From assembly GCA_001986395.2 (NCBI GenBank), contig MQVO02000027.1:310001-374000 (forward strand): DNA of 64,000 bases, read 5' to 3'. Shown here piece by piece: positions 45,401 through 57,007 of this stretch (position 1 is its first letter; each line of letters starts with the position of its first letter). This stretch comes from Irpex lacteus (lineage: Eukaryota > Basidiomycota > Agaricomycetes > Polyporales > Irpicaceae). The notes under the pieces are model-generated. The model was not told the DNA's origin. It saw only the letters and a program-made list of their open reading frames with translations, and made no database searches. Made by a program: the position numbers and the translations under genes.

Positions 45401-48400
45401 AGCTGTTGCATTAACAGCGAATGTTCAACTTTGCCAGCTGAAATGCGCAGAGTGCAACCTAACATGTCTCCAGGGCAAACATCACGAAGGCTCGCATGAT
45501 TGCAATACAAGTCATGCATGCGCTCGTGACTGTAATTACAAAGAGGAGCATAAACATCCTATTCTTTGTGGCCTTCCGTGAGTTCACATCTAGCAGACAC
45601 AGGCGTTACCGAAGCTCCTAACGAAGGATAATCTCATGGCGCAGCGCGGGACACTCAGGCACACATGTGTAAGTTTTCTCTTGCTAATATCCCTTTTTTT
45701 AATTGCGAAATTTAGTTGCAACATATCCGAACACCTTTGCGGAGAGCGATGCGAGCACTTTGGAAGTAGAGGATGCCTGGAAAGATGTGCGAAGGTAAGA
45801 GATATTCCGGTCTTACCTGAATATTACAACATAGCATGACGACCTTCCTCCGTGTCTAGGTTGTGAATCACGTGGACGAAGGTCATTACTGCCCGGCCAA
45901 GTCGCATGGTTGTGCAGAGGTAGCCAGAATCAATATCCTCCTCCATTTATCTGCCACGCTAAAGTTTCTCTAACTTCATAGCCATGCATGCTTCAGAACG
46001 TCCGGCTGGATGATGGATCAATTTATACATGCCATGAGTTGTGCCAGCTTTCCAGGTATACCAGATGAATAGCAGTGATAACAATGTGGCTGACATCAAG
46101 TCGGATTACAGTACAGAACCTCATACGGAACACGTCTGTCAAATAGTCTCGTGCCCGATCCGTTGTCAGCTTTGCAAACGTCTTTGCGCAACAAGAGACC
46201 ATTTACATGCCATGGATCCCTATGCGGAGCATCTTTGCGGGTACGTATTCGCTCTCTCGTCGCATATTTTAATAACCGGTTTGTAAGGGAGGAACATTCT
46301 TGTTCGGCATTGTGTGCGTCGGAGGGTATTTGTCGGATTGAGACTACACCACAATCCGTAGAGGCTATGTTTACTGGCCGTCATGAGACCTTTCAGTATA
46401 CGAAGGTCAGCGGCTGCTTTGATTATTTCGCACATGTCCAACGAGCTGATATTTCGAGTCATGCAGTACACCCAAGGTGAGACACGGTGTTTCGCCGGCT
46501 CGTGAGGTTATGAATTTCGGCTCGATTTCAGTTGCAAAGCCGCTTATATGCGCAATCCCCATACCTCCATGGCATATCAAACACAGTGGCGCCCATATAC
46601 ACAGCCAGGATGCTAATGTGTTTCATTTTTGTGAAGCTCGGCACGTATTCAACCTATCACGAACGCTCTCTTCTGACCACGGTTCCCGATTTCAGATGCG
46701 AGGGATGCGGATACTACTGCACACTCCCCCGAGGTTCGTTGCACTGTTCTACTGACAAGCTCGTAACAATCATTTGGTCTCCTTCAGGTCATGTACAGCA
46801 GCAACATGAAACTAGTCATGGATCAATGTCCAGGACAAGATGGGCAATTGAGGATAACTCGAGCGTCGAGGTCAATGGTCGGAGGTTCGGTACGAACGAT
46901 GATGGAGCACCGATGATGGTGAGCAAGCCTTCAGTCTCTTCCCTCAGTGGTGTTCCTCTCAGTGACTGTTCTCATGCAATGCCTAGTGTTCGATGATCTG
47001 CCGTACTGTTGGCCGCCACGTCCATATCGAGTTTTGTAGGTCTGAGAACGCCGACTCGTGTCAAAGCGCCGGAGTACAGCATATATACTCCGCAATCGCA
47101 CCGGAGCCCAATCGAGAAAAGGATTTTGTTAGCCACAATCTTTATTGGGCGCGATCCGGTATATATTCTATGTATCTCATGTTTTAGGAACTGACTAGTC
47201 TGCGCATGGCCAGGTTTCAAGGGTCGGTCGATTGTTACGAGATTGACCAATAGTCACTAAGCCGAAGAACTATTATAGATCCTTATACTCAAGAAGAGCA
47301 AGCAGACTTCGCTTTGTGGTAAATCTTCCCTGCGCTCCTTGATAAACGCCCATATCCTGACACTACAATATTTAGTGATGCACAATGCTCAGGTATTCAG
47401 CACCAGATTGCAAAGAAGGACGTACAATTCACAATTTATACAGGGGCTGAACATACCGATCGTCCAGAAGGCGCATCCCAGGCTCCTCCTTCTTTCTGTG
47501 TGCTGCCTCTCTTCCATCCTCCTCAACAGCCTGGCATGGAGCCTCCTGCTGCTGGTCCAGGGTATATCTCACACGACGGACACCAATTCAATTGTGTCAA
47601 TCCTTCGAAATTACAGCAGGCATATCACATGTGAATGATGTGTAGTAATGTCGACCTTACCTCTGATAACTAATTATCGTTTGATTGCAGCATTTTCGTT
47701 ATTGACAGGTATATAACTCTGCCATCATGATACTCGTCGATGCACGCGGCTAACCGATCACACCTACCTCAGGTCATCATCTATGAGTAACGTTGATCGC
47801 AAACCGCTGCAAGACACTCCCGCTACGTCTGAAATTGCGCGGAGCCACAATAATAGACTCGGCGCCGTATACTCGTCCTTATCTGCCTTCTGGAATGCAA
47901 GGCAAGGGTCAGATCGCGGTCCACGACGGGATGCATATAGTGTTGTACTTTTTGACAACCATATCCACCATGCGACTTCACACGATACTGTCAGCAATCC
48001 TGAGGAGTTATTGGCTAATGTCTTGCGATATCGCCCCGGTTTTGGTACGAACTTTGGGCGAGCACTTGAGGGTGCACACAGACGTATGACTGATCAATGG
48101 GACCATGAAAGGTCTGTAGGTCTCACATTCTTTCTGTTCTGTATTCTAATAAGGAACTTGTAGAGCTCCGGTCGTCATATTTCTTTCGGATGGAGAGGGC
48201 AGATTACCGAAACAGGAAGTGGAACAACTCTGTCACCAAGCAATCCATCTTGGGTGAGTGCACTAACATAGCAGTGAGCAAAGGAACATTAAAGCGCTTT
48301 TCAGACGTCCATTGTCATTCCACGCCGTTGCTTTCGGACCGCGTAACTCTACCCTTAGGCGCATGGTCAATATAGCTACTCAGATTCAGACTTCTGTTCG

Positions 48401-48585
48401 GTCTGATCCCCTGAGGCCCACCATGCCTAGTTCTTACCACGAAGCTATCGATACGGTAAGCAACTACGTGTCTATTACTTGATAGATCATGAGCACTTAC
48501 ACATCAGTAGATTCAACTGGCGGAGACATTCATAGGGATCGCTGAATCACTCAGAAAGACACGTGGTGCAGTCATGCCAGCCTAA
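39443..48585 (+). CDS. Giant GB1-type GTPase with Cys-rich region and C-terminal VWA domain
   Basis: A multi-exon gene of about 9.1 kb; I estimate roughly 2,400 residues. After an acidic N-terminus comes a helical region (39487-42050, e.g. DEFPVLLDLAKAARQVAQQH) and a segment of beta-rich repeats (42200-43800) that may be a propeller-like domain. Then a guanylate-binding G domain: P-loop GEQSVGKS (43937-43960), ALDFEG as the switch Asp (near 44073-44091) and YAFSRD as the RD motif (near 44318-44331). A Cys/His-rich stretch (45440-46950) has many CxxC and HxxH pairs. The end is a VWA domain (47690-48585) with a complete metal site: DRSSS, the Thr of FGTNFG and the Asp of FLSDGEG. Most introns are 50-60 nt. 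The first intron (39450-39486) would be only 37 nt, so the start is uncertain. GB1-type GTPases in animals act in innate immunity; a role here is inference. Confidence 0.72.
43937..43960 (+). other. P-loop of the GB1-type GTPase domain
   Basis: Encodes GEQSVGKS, matching GxxxxGKS. It starts one codon after a splice acceptor (intron 43881-43934), so the nucleotide-binding loop depends on correct splicing. Confidence 0.8.
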
Positions 48586-48954
48586 GCGGCAATGCACAGA
48601 CGATGACTTCTGGTCAAGAACAATATATGTATATCAGGCGCAAGAATATCAGCTTGCCTTACAGTAACTCGATCGAGCATGCATCAATCGGAGTATATAG
48701 CACAGTAGCTGTGTTCGTACTGGAAGGTACAATAAGTACTCTATGTGCCCGCGATGGCTGGAAGCAAGGACTTAATGTGCAGTGTTTTAATATTTGATCT
48801 CAGCGCTGTACATGAATTGTTTACATTATGTGACAACTGGAAGGCACTGACAAGACAGCAAGCGATTGGCATAATCGGGAGGATAATGAGTGCACAGCCA
48901 AGATAGACCAAGTACTGGGTACATCTCGTAACGAACAGTGCCGCAGCATGATAT

Positions 48955-51407
48955 CTAAGCAGGAACATCGATCATGCGACATCCGGCATAGTGCCTCTCA
49001 AGGACAGTTCTGATGTCTTGCCGATGAGCAGATTGGACAATACTTTCGCCACAGACATAGCAAAAGTGGCTGTGAAACTCCGTTAGTCGGTATACAACAT
49101 TTGGTACCGAGTGACTCACGTATTGCAGCCCGGTGCAATGCACTAGAGATGAAATTCCGATGAAACTTTAGTCAAGTCGCGTAGCGACCTGCGTTATGAG
49201 CGTGCTCACCGTCATATGATTGCATCCCTCCGTCTTCGAGGTCGGTGTGCGACAGCCTAGGACAAAGTACGCGATAAGCCTTCCGTAAAGAGTATCCGAG
49301 CCCCGAGAGAGTACTTACCCGGGCAATTCTTCCAGCCTTGCTCGGTCATGAGGTGATTCAACTCTGAGGTCCCATCGCAAGAGTGCTTCGGGCCTGCAAA
49401 GTCAATTGATCTGGAACATGCCTTACACCAGGCGTGTGTACATCCCGGCAATGGGCAAGCAATAATTTCCTGAGCCTCATACTCGCTTTTGTCTACAAAA
49501 ACGGCTTGCTGGCACCTGGAGAGGGTGTTTAGTGACAACGATACTGACGGTATCATGCTAGCGTACTTACTGCCGACAATGCAAGAGAACTGAGAAAGAG
49601 GCCATCTCAAGCTCGGTGAACACAGCGAATTCTTGCTCGTTTAAGCCGATTTGTGACGCCATGTCACCAGATATCACTGGCAGACGACATCGCCCAGTCA
49701 GCTGGGCTCAATTGAGAAGCGAGCTGCTGTGCTTACCCCCAGGTTCACCGGTGCCACGCTCGACAGCGCACATTGGACACAGAATCGGGAACCGGTGTTC
49801 TGTAAGCTTCGACTGCAGATACTGAAGGAGACATGGCCTGGGTAATAGTTGATTCAACAACAGATGTATGCCAGAAGAGACCGGAACATACCTGCAGAAA
49901 CTATGCCCGCACGAACCAACTCGAGCCACAACGTCCTCTGGCAAAGACTCCATACAGATCCCACAGTCAAATGTCTTGGGTGTGATGTCCATCAAATGTT
50001 GCATTTGCGAACGCAGTTGCCGGTCTTCTTCCTCAAAACGACGCTGAACTTGGAGTGCCATGAGATGGCTGTCGCCACCGTGTTCTTCCTCCTTCTGCCA
50101 TTCGAGTTGGACTTGTGCAGCAAACAGTTCGTCATCAATATCGGGCCCGATGTGAGCCCGGAGAGGAAGTTTGCCTTTGGTAGACGGGCGTATCGTCAAT
50201 GGTGGAGTTGAAGATGTGGATATGTAAGTGGCGTGGGGCGAAGGGCCCGGAGGCCAGTCAATGCTCGATTTTGATGGTCGGTCCAAGGGCGGAAACACGT
50301 ATAAAGAGCCCAAAGCGGAACGACCGGAGGTCGCATGAGCAGATCCAGTGGAAGACGTTTTTTGACGCTGCTTGATTGTGTCAATCTTCCGTTTCATCCG
50401 CGAGTTCAGGTCCTCCAGATCCTCCACTCGTAACTCCAGCCTCGTGTTCTCTTGCATTAGGCTGTTCGAATCGGACTCGAGCGTCCTATTGACTTCGCGT
50501 AGTTCAGCGATTTCCGCCTTCAGTTTCAAGACTTCGAGACTGGCGTCAACAAGTATCCGCTCCGCATCTGGGGAAAGTGTAGGCCCATCGGGTTTTGCCA
50601 CGAAGGCATGGGCAGAGTATTGCGCTAGAAGTTGGGCCTGCCAATGAAGCGCGGGGTCGGCGAGGAGTTGAGGATCGTACTGCAAGAGGTCACTAAGATA
50701 GAACGCTGCAGCAGTCAAGGATCGATGGAAGATGAACGCAGCGCCATCTGGGTGCTTGCTTCGTGGGTGAGAGTCAAAAGTTACGTATGTCGCCGTTGTG
50801 TCAGTTGCAGAGCCGGCAGCAATTTTCAAGACGCAGAGTATCTCGGGTGGACGGGTGATGATTAGGGCAGCAGAAGAGGTAGTCGATTGGTCCAATCGTC
50901 TGTCGGGGGATATCAGCGAATCACTCAATACCTTCGGGGACCATTTGGACTAACCTAAGTAATCTTTCGAACTGAGGAAGGCCGGGTTGATTATAGTCGG
51001 TCCACTGCAAGGCCAAAGACGCCTTGAACAAGGGAGCCGCGCATATTTCTTCGACGTCGAGATGAGCAGAACTGGACCACTGTAAGCAGATCTGTAGAAT
51101 ATTCTGATTTTGGCGTTGTCACGGTTGGAGAGTCAGTACCTAGACTTCAACTTCTTGAAGTTTGAACGACCGCGGTGCGCACCTCGCATGCCTCCCTGCG
51201 CATCAAGTCCTGTAAAAAGGCTATCTGCTCATAAGATCCCGTTTGGTCTCCTCGTAGGACTACTCTTGCGCAGTTTAGCGCAACCAACCCGCACGCGGAT
51301 GTTCCTCCTGCACTATATTGGCTCCTGCCGGCATGAGTCGCCACATAGTCGCGTTCGCCGCGGGCGACCTGTCGAGCTACTTTATCTAAATCTCCAGAGA
51401 TAAACAT
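48955..51407 (-). CDS. RBR E3 ubiquitin ligase with N-terminal protease-like domain
   Basis: RING-IBR-RING ligases take ubiquitin from an E2 onto a RING2 cysteine and pass it to substrate. Nine exons (51407-51183, 51079-50955, 50899-49892, 49837-49737, 49676-49571, 49515-49319, 49256-49210, 49142-49120, 49069-48955) give 648 residues, all in frame. C-terminal half: RING1 (from CGICMESL, about 429), IBR (CRQCQQAVF to CKACSRSIDF, about 520-570) and RING2 (CPGCRTP, EGCNHMTC, THFCYVCGE), with candidate catalytic Cys599 in GCNHM. A coiled coil covers about 228-298. Residues 1-225 form a separate domain with YSAGGTSACGLVALN (Cys39) and TFDSHPRSKHP (His161), arranged like a papain-type cysteine protease. 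Whether that domain is an active deubiquitinase is inference. The gene converges on the GTPase-VWA gene with 370 nt between. Confidence 0.85.
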
Positions 51408-52445
51408 TCTGTGTACTTGATACAGCTAGGAGTAGGACATTCAAGTTGAACGGGCTGAATGTGTAGCGATGAGTCTATGAGTGCTTCAGATTGAGGGCTT
51501 GAGGGTCTGAGTCGGGGCAGTAAACATGCTCGAGCATACGCGTACGGAGTGCTGCGGATTCCAATGCATGATCCCAAACTTAATGTCTGCATTTGAGAAG
51601 GAGATGGCCAGCTCAGGTTCTGGACAGCCGCGCTCAGAACCGTTATGGACGTCGTGACCGTTACGCGTAATCATTTTCAAAGCGCTCCCGTTACTTACAT
51701 TCACGTCGCGTCCGAGTCCACTCCGAGTCACCTTAGTCACGCTGGTCACACACCTGGTCACAGTCCAGTTGACAGCGATTTTTATTCCTCACAGCGCAGA
51801 GAGAGAGTATATAGACCTTTTATGTCATGAAGAACACTATATTGTCCCTTGCTGACCACGTCTCACACACTGAAGTATGGCACAGCGATCCTCAGATATC
51901 CTCGATATCGGGTAGCGGCAGAGCGCTTACTGAGCCTGAGGCCTTAGGCCTTAGATCTTAGACCTCACCATTGTAGTAGCGTCGTGACTACGGGACGACG
52001 ACCGGACTACGCCCACGCTCTCTTTCTTGAGTGAAACAAGGCTATGACCCAAGGATTAGATACCAGAAGAGTAAATATGTGAGAGTTGTGAGATATTCTG
52101 CTTGAAACGCGGAGTTCCAAACTGGTCGAGATATCAAATTCAAGCACGAACAAATAGATATCGATCAGGCGCCCGCTCTTACCACGACCGACCTACTAAG
52201 TACTTATATGCACAGCTACTTTGTTACCAACGATACCCAATCATCATATCATATATTCCTACAATTTGTGCCTTCCTTGATCAACAGTTACTCAACTTCA
52301 GCCACAAAGATCAAAATACACTGATATCGCAACAGGGTAGCACGTTTTGTCTAGCATGCTTGAAATGCCCTGGCCTGGGATCGTCAATAATATGGTAGTC
52401 TATGCAATACCTTAGGCTCACGCCAATTGATGTTAAGATACACTT
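51408..52445. other. Intergenic region upstream of the RBR ligase gene
   Basis: No supportable gene. Four GTCAC pentamers occur within about 36 nt (51726-51762), and a short run of GGCCTTAG/TTAGATCTTAGA repeats occurs near 51933-51962. Confidence 0.4.
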
Positions 52446-53684
52446 CTATATGTACCTCGAAAGCAATTCTACGAATTTAGCCGGCTCCTCGTAGTGATAC
52501 TAGAAAACAAAACGAGGATGAGACATAAGCTGCGCTACAAAGGATGGATTTGCTTACAAAGTGATTAACACCATTGATGCGAACCATCTCAACGCTCCTG
52601 CCTGTTATCCCAAGGCTCCTAGGGCTTTCCAGCATATCACTCATAACCTTCCCACTAAGACTACATGGCCAAATGGTCATGTCCGGCCACAGAGCCACTA
52701 TGCGCAAGTGACTCCAATGCCCCTTCGTGTCAAATAAAGCTCGACGCAAGCTTTCGCCGTAGACCTCTGCGTTAAACGCCATAGCAACGCCCACGCGCGG
52801 CAATATTTCAGGAGAGGTTAGAGTGCCCATCTCGCTCTTCGACAGTCGAAGGCTCGTTGGAAGATAGCGTTTCTCTCCCGTGGCACTGTGCATGTCATAG
52901 CGGTGGATCAACGCCTCCGTAGTGATACTTTCGGGAGTTTGTAGCGGATTCCAGTAGGTAGCAGCCCAATCAATGAACTCTCGGGCCTTATTCTCGAGTG
53001 GAACCTTGGGATCGTCGACAGGAGTTATCGCCCCTGGAGGGTATGGAATACCGAGAACCATGCTGGGAGGATCTTAAGAAAATGGGAAGTTTAGGTGATA
53101 TTGAATGCGATTCGTTAGTTGTCGGCTTACCGTAGATAATGACTGTTCTCATGTGCCGTTCAAGGGTTGAATACACTTGTTCGTCTAGTCGTGAAATATT
53201 GGCCAAGAAGGACAATAGTGGCCCATTGCCCTGAGACCAAGCGAGGAAGGAGACTCCACCGACTTCTGCGCCGTTGATGTACTTCGGGGCTGGGAGGTCC
53301 TCTGCCTCGATGAACCGAGTCATGAACCGAGCCAGCTCAATAGCTTGGTCTCGAAGGGCCGTTGCTTGTCTATCAGAATTCATGGACCATACGTTCGCGA
53401 TCTCACGGTCGTTCAACAGAGAGGAACCCGGGTACTCCCTCTGGTTAATAGCAACGATGCGGATGTTGCGAGACAAAGCGTAGGGGATCAATGGACGGAA
53501 TGTAGCTGGGCAGACTCTCTTTTAAGCACAATACGGGAGCCTGGACAATAGTTAACAACTCACCCCCATGATATATAAATCCATGCAGGACGAATAATGT
53601 GAGATAATATGGGGCGTCACCGGGAGCTCCAGAGTCCTCATAATAAAGGACGGCGCCATCGTCGTTGACCGGAATAGTGGGCAT
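52446..53684 (-). CDS. Alpha/beta hydrolase
   Basis: Alpha/beta-hydrolase-fold enzyme of unknown substrate, of a type frequent in basidiomycetes. Four exons, 53684-53564, 53505-53131, 53072-52558 and 52499-52446, give 354 residues. The oxyanion-side HGG lies near residue 38 and is completed across the first splice (HGGATFRPL). Next come NQREYPGSS, the nucleophile elbow LAWSQGNG (Ser131) and the probable catalytic His in VNHFYHYEEPAKF near the C-terminus (about 336-339). No signal peptide is visible, so it is probably cytosolic. All three introns are 58 nt. Members of this family may act as esterases, epoxide hydrolases or lactonases; there is no cluster context to decide. Confidence 0.85.
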
Positions 53685-55069
53685 GATCACCGAAAGGCTG
53701 AAAACGAGAGGAGAAGTCAATGTCGATAGTTGTAAGGAGGAGGAGGTATTTTTATACCGCCACGGCCCCACCGTGATGATGTTTCTACGGATGCCCACTG
53801 TTAGATGTGCGACAGGGGTGTACTACTTTCACTTTGAAACAACATACGACTATGGGAACATTGTATGATTGTGCCTTTCCAGAGTAAGATTTGCAACGGT
53901 TTGCTGGGTGCCGGTGTGCGCATTGATACAACGTTCAACTCTGCAGCGACCAGCAGCAGCTGCGGGCGCTGCCAGTGGCCTATCTGATATCCGCGTAAGT
54001 CGGTTGACAACGAGCGTGCTCGTAGTATCAGGACCTACTGCTGACCATGATTGAGTTCGGCAATGTTCTTCAGGTAAGGGAAGGTTTTCCGGTCAACGAT
54101 GCAAACTTCGGGCAGCAGTGACGTTTCATGTGCTTCGTTGACGGCGCTGTGTCACTCAGAGCGCGTATAAGTTACGCAGCAGTACGGTGATAGGACCTTG
54201 CGGATTCTAGGTGACAGAAGGCACCGATCCAGTAATGAGTATCGCCGTCGACGGTCATTCTGAAGCAGGTCTCTGCGCGTACGAAACAACGGAAGGCAAG
54301 CTTCATGCACGATGCGAGAGCCATTTATGGCAATCTGTGTCGCCGGTTTGAATTAGACGCGATATGCAGGGCCAGACATATGTTCTCTTACGTAGTATTG
54401 ACTTTGAATCTCGGTTTTGACTGGACAGCTGAACGTGTATTTTACATTGGGCCAATTTGACATCATGAGGTGGTACTGAATCGTTTCGCATTGACATGCA
54501 CCGGCTTGCAGTACATTTCGGCTCTTGTTTTTGTCAGCCTGAGTGGCTACAATCGATGCAGAGATTGTGAGAGAAAGTCTCACTTTGAGGGCAGGAGATA
54601 CGGCTAACGTGGTAGTGTGTCGCAGGCTAACTCCTGAGACAGCAGACCCCTTGCGTCATCAAATACGTCGCAATTTGGCCAAAGTCTTCAAATAAAACAC
54701 ATCAATCATATGCAATGAAAAGATCCGAACAGATAACGCACAGTATTACAACACGGCTGTTCCTTTCTACTGCCGGTGCATCAAGAGTGTTGCGCTCGAT
54801 GAAAGGCCTGCGACCGCTAGGACACGGCTTCACAGAACTTACAGTTGTCCTGATTCTAGATTGTGCGAAAACTACGCCATTCCGGTATGACAGTGGCTAT
54901 TTCATGACGATAAATGCAACCCTGCAACCTAGTTACGATATTATATTACACTTTCTATGACGCGAACGATACAGTCAGTTAGGCTAGAGTATCTCGTAAA
55001 AACATAACCTACCAATGATGATCTAATCGTAGCTGTATACATCCACAGTACTGTCAAATTCCTGATTCA
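53685..55069. other. Intergenic region
   Basis: About 1.4 kb without a supportable gene. A minus-strand TATA-like TATAAAAATA (near 53750) lies about 65 nt upstream of the hydrolase start and is its probable core promoter. Confidence 0.4.
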
Positions 55070-55625
55070 TTATGTCGATGGAGCAGGTCGTATGTGGTAA
55101 TCTCGCTTGAAAGACTCGAAATCAGTCTCCTTGGTTTTGTACTGTTCCGCCAGAGTCGAGATAACTTGTTGTATCTAGGCACAGGTCAAACCGGTCAGGG
55201 ATGCATCGTTACATGAGCATGGTACTCACCCCACTACGATTTGTCTCTAGCGCAGGAACCACGTCTTTGACTGTCCTCTCTACCAAAACTCCTCCTACGA
55301 GTCGGAAACATTTGCGTTCAGGCTCCTCCGCCAACGCCTCGTTTAAAGTTGCGAGTACCAAGCTTGATCCGGATTTGTGTCAATTGAGTATCGCCAAATA
55401 TCAAAGATGGGGAACCGACGTGTGTTCCTCTGCTTCTTGCTCGAGTTCACCAATCTTGCTGGCTAGTTGTTGAAGGTCGTTTTGGAACCGAGCGTAGTTC
55501 TGTTGGATATCTGACTGCGTGTTTGTTTATCGACAAATTAATTAAATGCAACGTAGCATATACTCACCTTGCTGCGAGAGCTGAGGCAGCTTCGCCTGAG
55601 GCTTTTTGGCGGCGGTGGTGGACAT
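55070..55625 (-). CDS. GIM4: Prefoldin subunit 2
   Basis: Beta-type subunit of the hexameric prefoldin co-chaperone, which hands nascent actin and tubulin to the CCT chaperonin in the cytosol. Four exons, 55625-55568, 55510-55420, 55362-55230 and 55174-55070, give 128 residues, a normal length. Visible features: N-terminal coiled coil with DIQQNYARFQNDLQQLASKI, the beta-hairpin core PERKCFRLVGGVLVERTV and the C-terminal coiled coil ISTLAEQYKTKETDFESF. The second acceptor in the first intron (after CAGTCAG) was chosen because only it keeps the frame. The donor of intron 2 is GTCGGT, a weak match. It is divergent from NDUFS8, with about 200 nt between their starts. Confidence 0.9.
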
Positions 55626-55826
55626 GATCAAGAGGAGATTGGGTGCTAGGGTTAGGGCTTAGTGCATTATCACTTCTGTCGCTCTGATTGGCTGTCGCAA
55701 TATTCCGGCATTGTCCGCCAAGCGAGCGTGGAGAGGTTCACCGCTGGTCCGTCGTCGTCCATCACAGTATATACGCACCGTTTCTCGCGTCGTCCGTGTC
55801 CTCAACACTCCTTTAGCACAACGGCC

Positions 55827-57007
55827 ATGGCGTTCCTCAAGGCCTCTCTCGTCGGCGTAGCCTCCGCCAGATTCGCCGCGGCGAGGTTGGCTACTCGTAA
55901 CGCACCTTCCTCAGTGCTAATTGCCCGTCGTCTTCTCTCTTCCTCCTCTTCCTCACGGGCTCAGCCCGTCGACCCATTACGCTCGCAGACTAAGGACTAC
56001 CTCCCAGATATTCCTGTCCCCAGGTCACCGCCTCTAGATGCAACATTCCCTGGAGAGGGTAAAGACCCGTATCATGGCGGACCAAGTGCCATCGAGAAAG
56101 CAGTCCACCTGTTCTTCTTTACTGAAATCATACGAGGTTCGTATACTCTGCCTTCCTTAGGGCATCTATTCATGTCTCATCGACCTTTTCGGCGCAATTA
56201 CAATTACTATAGGAATGTGGATTGTCTTGGAACAGTTCTTCCGACCACCCTATACCATTATGTACCCATTCGAGAAAGGCCCTCTTTCCCCTAGATTCCG
56301 AGGCGAGCATGCTCTCCGGAGATACCCCAGCGGCGAAGAACGTTGTATCGGTGAGTCCTATGGTATTTTGCTAGCAGACGTGGTCCTAGCCGCTGACATA
56401 TGACTCTAGCGTGCAAGCTCTGTGAAGCCATTTGCCCAGCTCAAGCAATTACCATCGAAAGTGAGGCTCGTGTAGACGGATCCAGAAGAACAACTCGCTA
56501 TGGTTCATACTTTCATATCCATTATGTTATTCGGTGCGCTGATGATCCGGATGAACCAACTCTGCTTTTGCAGATATCGACATGACGAAGTGCATCTACT
56601 GTGGCTTCTGTCAGGAGGCCTGCCCCGTGGACGCGATTGTTGAGAGTGAGTGCTTCGAATCTCGATTCCTACATTGTCGGAAGCTTGTTATCCACCACCC
56701 TGAATCCTTCCCCCTCATCCGATATCCCACCTTATCGTCGGACTCGAGCTGACAATCTTGTCCTATCTGCAAACAGCCCAAAACCAGGAGTTCTCAACGG
56801 AGACGCGCGAAGAGTTGCTCTACAACAAGGAAAAATTGCTCGCGAACGGTGATAGAGCTGAGGCCGAAATCGCTGCTAACCTTCTCGGTAAGTGCTATAC
56901 ACGACTTGCCCACACGTCCTACTTTCCAGCTCCTCGACAATCTGTCACCTAAGATGTTCAATACTGATGCTATTTCTCTCCTTGTAGCGGATCACGTATA
57001 CCGGTGA
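55827..57007 (+). CDS. NADH:ubiquinone oxidoreductase 23-kDa subunit (NDUFS8/TYKY)
   Basis: Complex I peripheral-arm subunit that carries iron-sulfur clusters N6a and N6b and passes electrons toward ubiquinone. Six exons, 55827-56136, 56213-56350, 56410-56502, 56574-56645, 56777-56887 and 56988-57007, give 247 residues. The first 45 residues are rich in Arg, Ala and Ser with no acid, a mitochondrial presequence. Two complete cluster motifs are present: [12 protein letters not shown] (Cys148, 151, 154, 158) and [12 protein letters not shown] (Cys187, 190, 193, 197). Flanking conserved text includes [20 protein letters not shown] and [17 protein letters not shown]. The last exon encodes only ADHVYR before the stop. 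It shares a roughly 200-nt divergent promoter with prefoldin 2. Confidence 0.95.
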
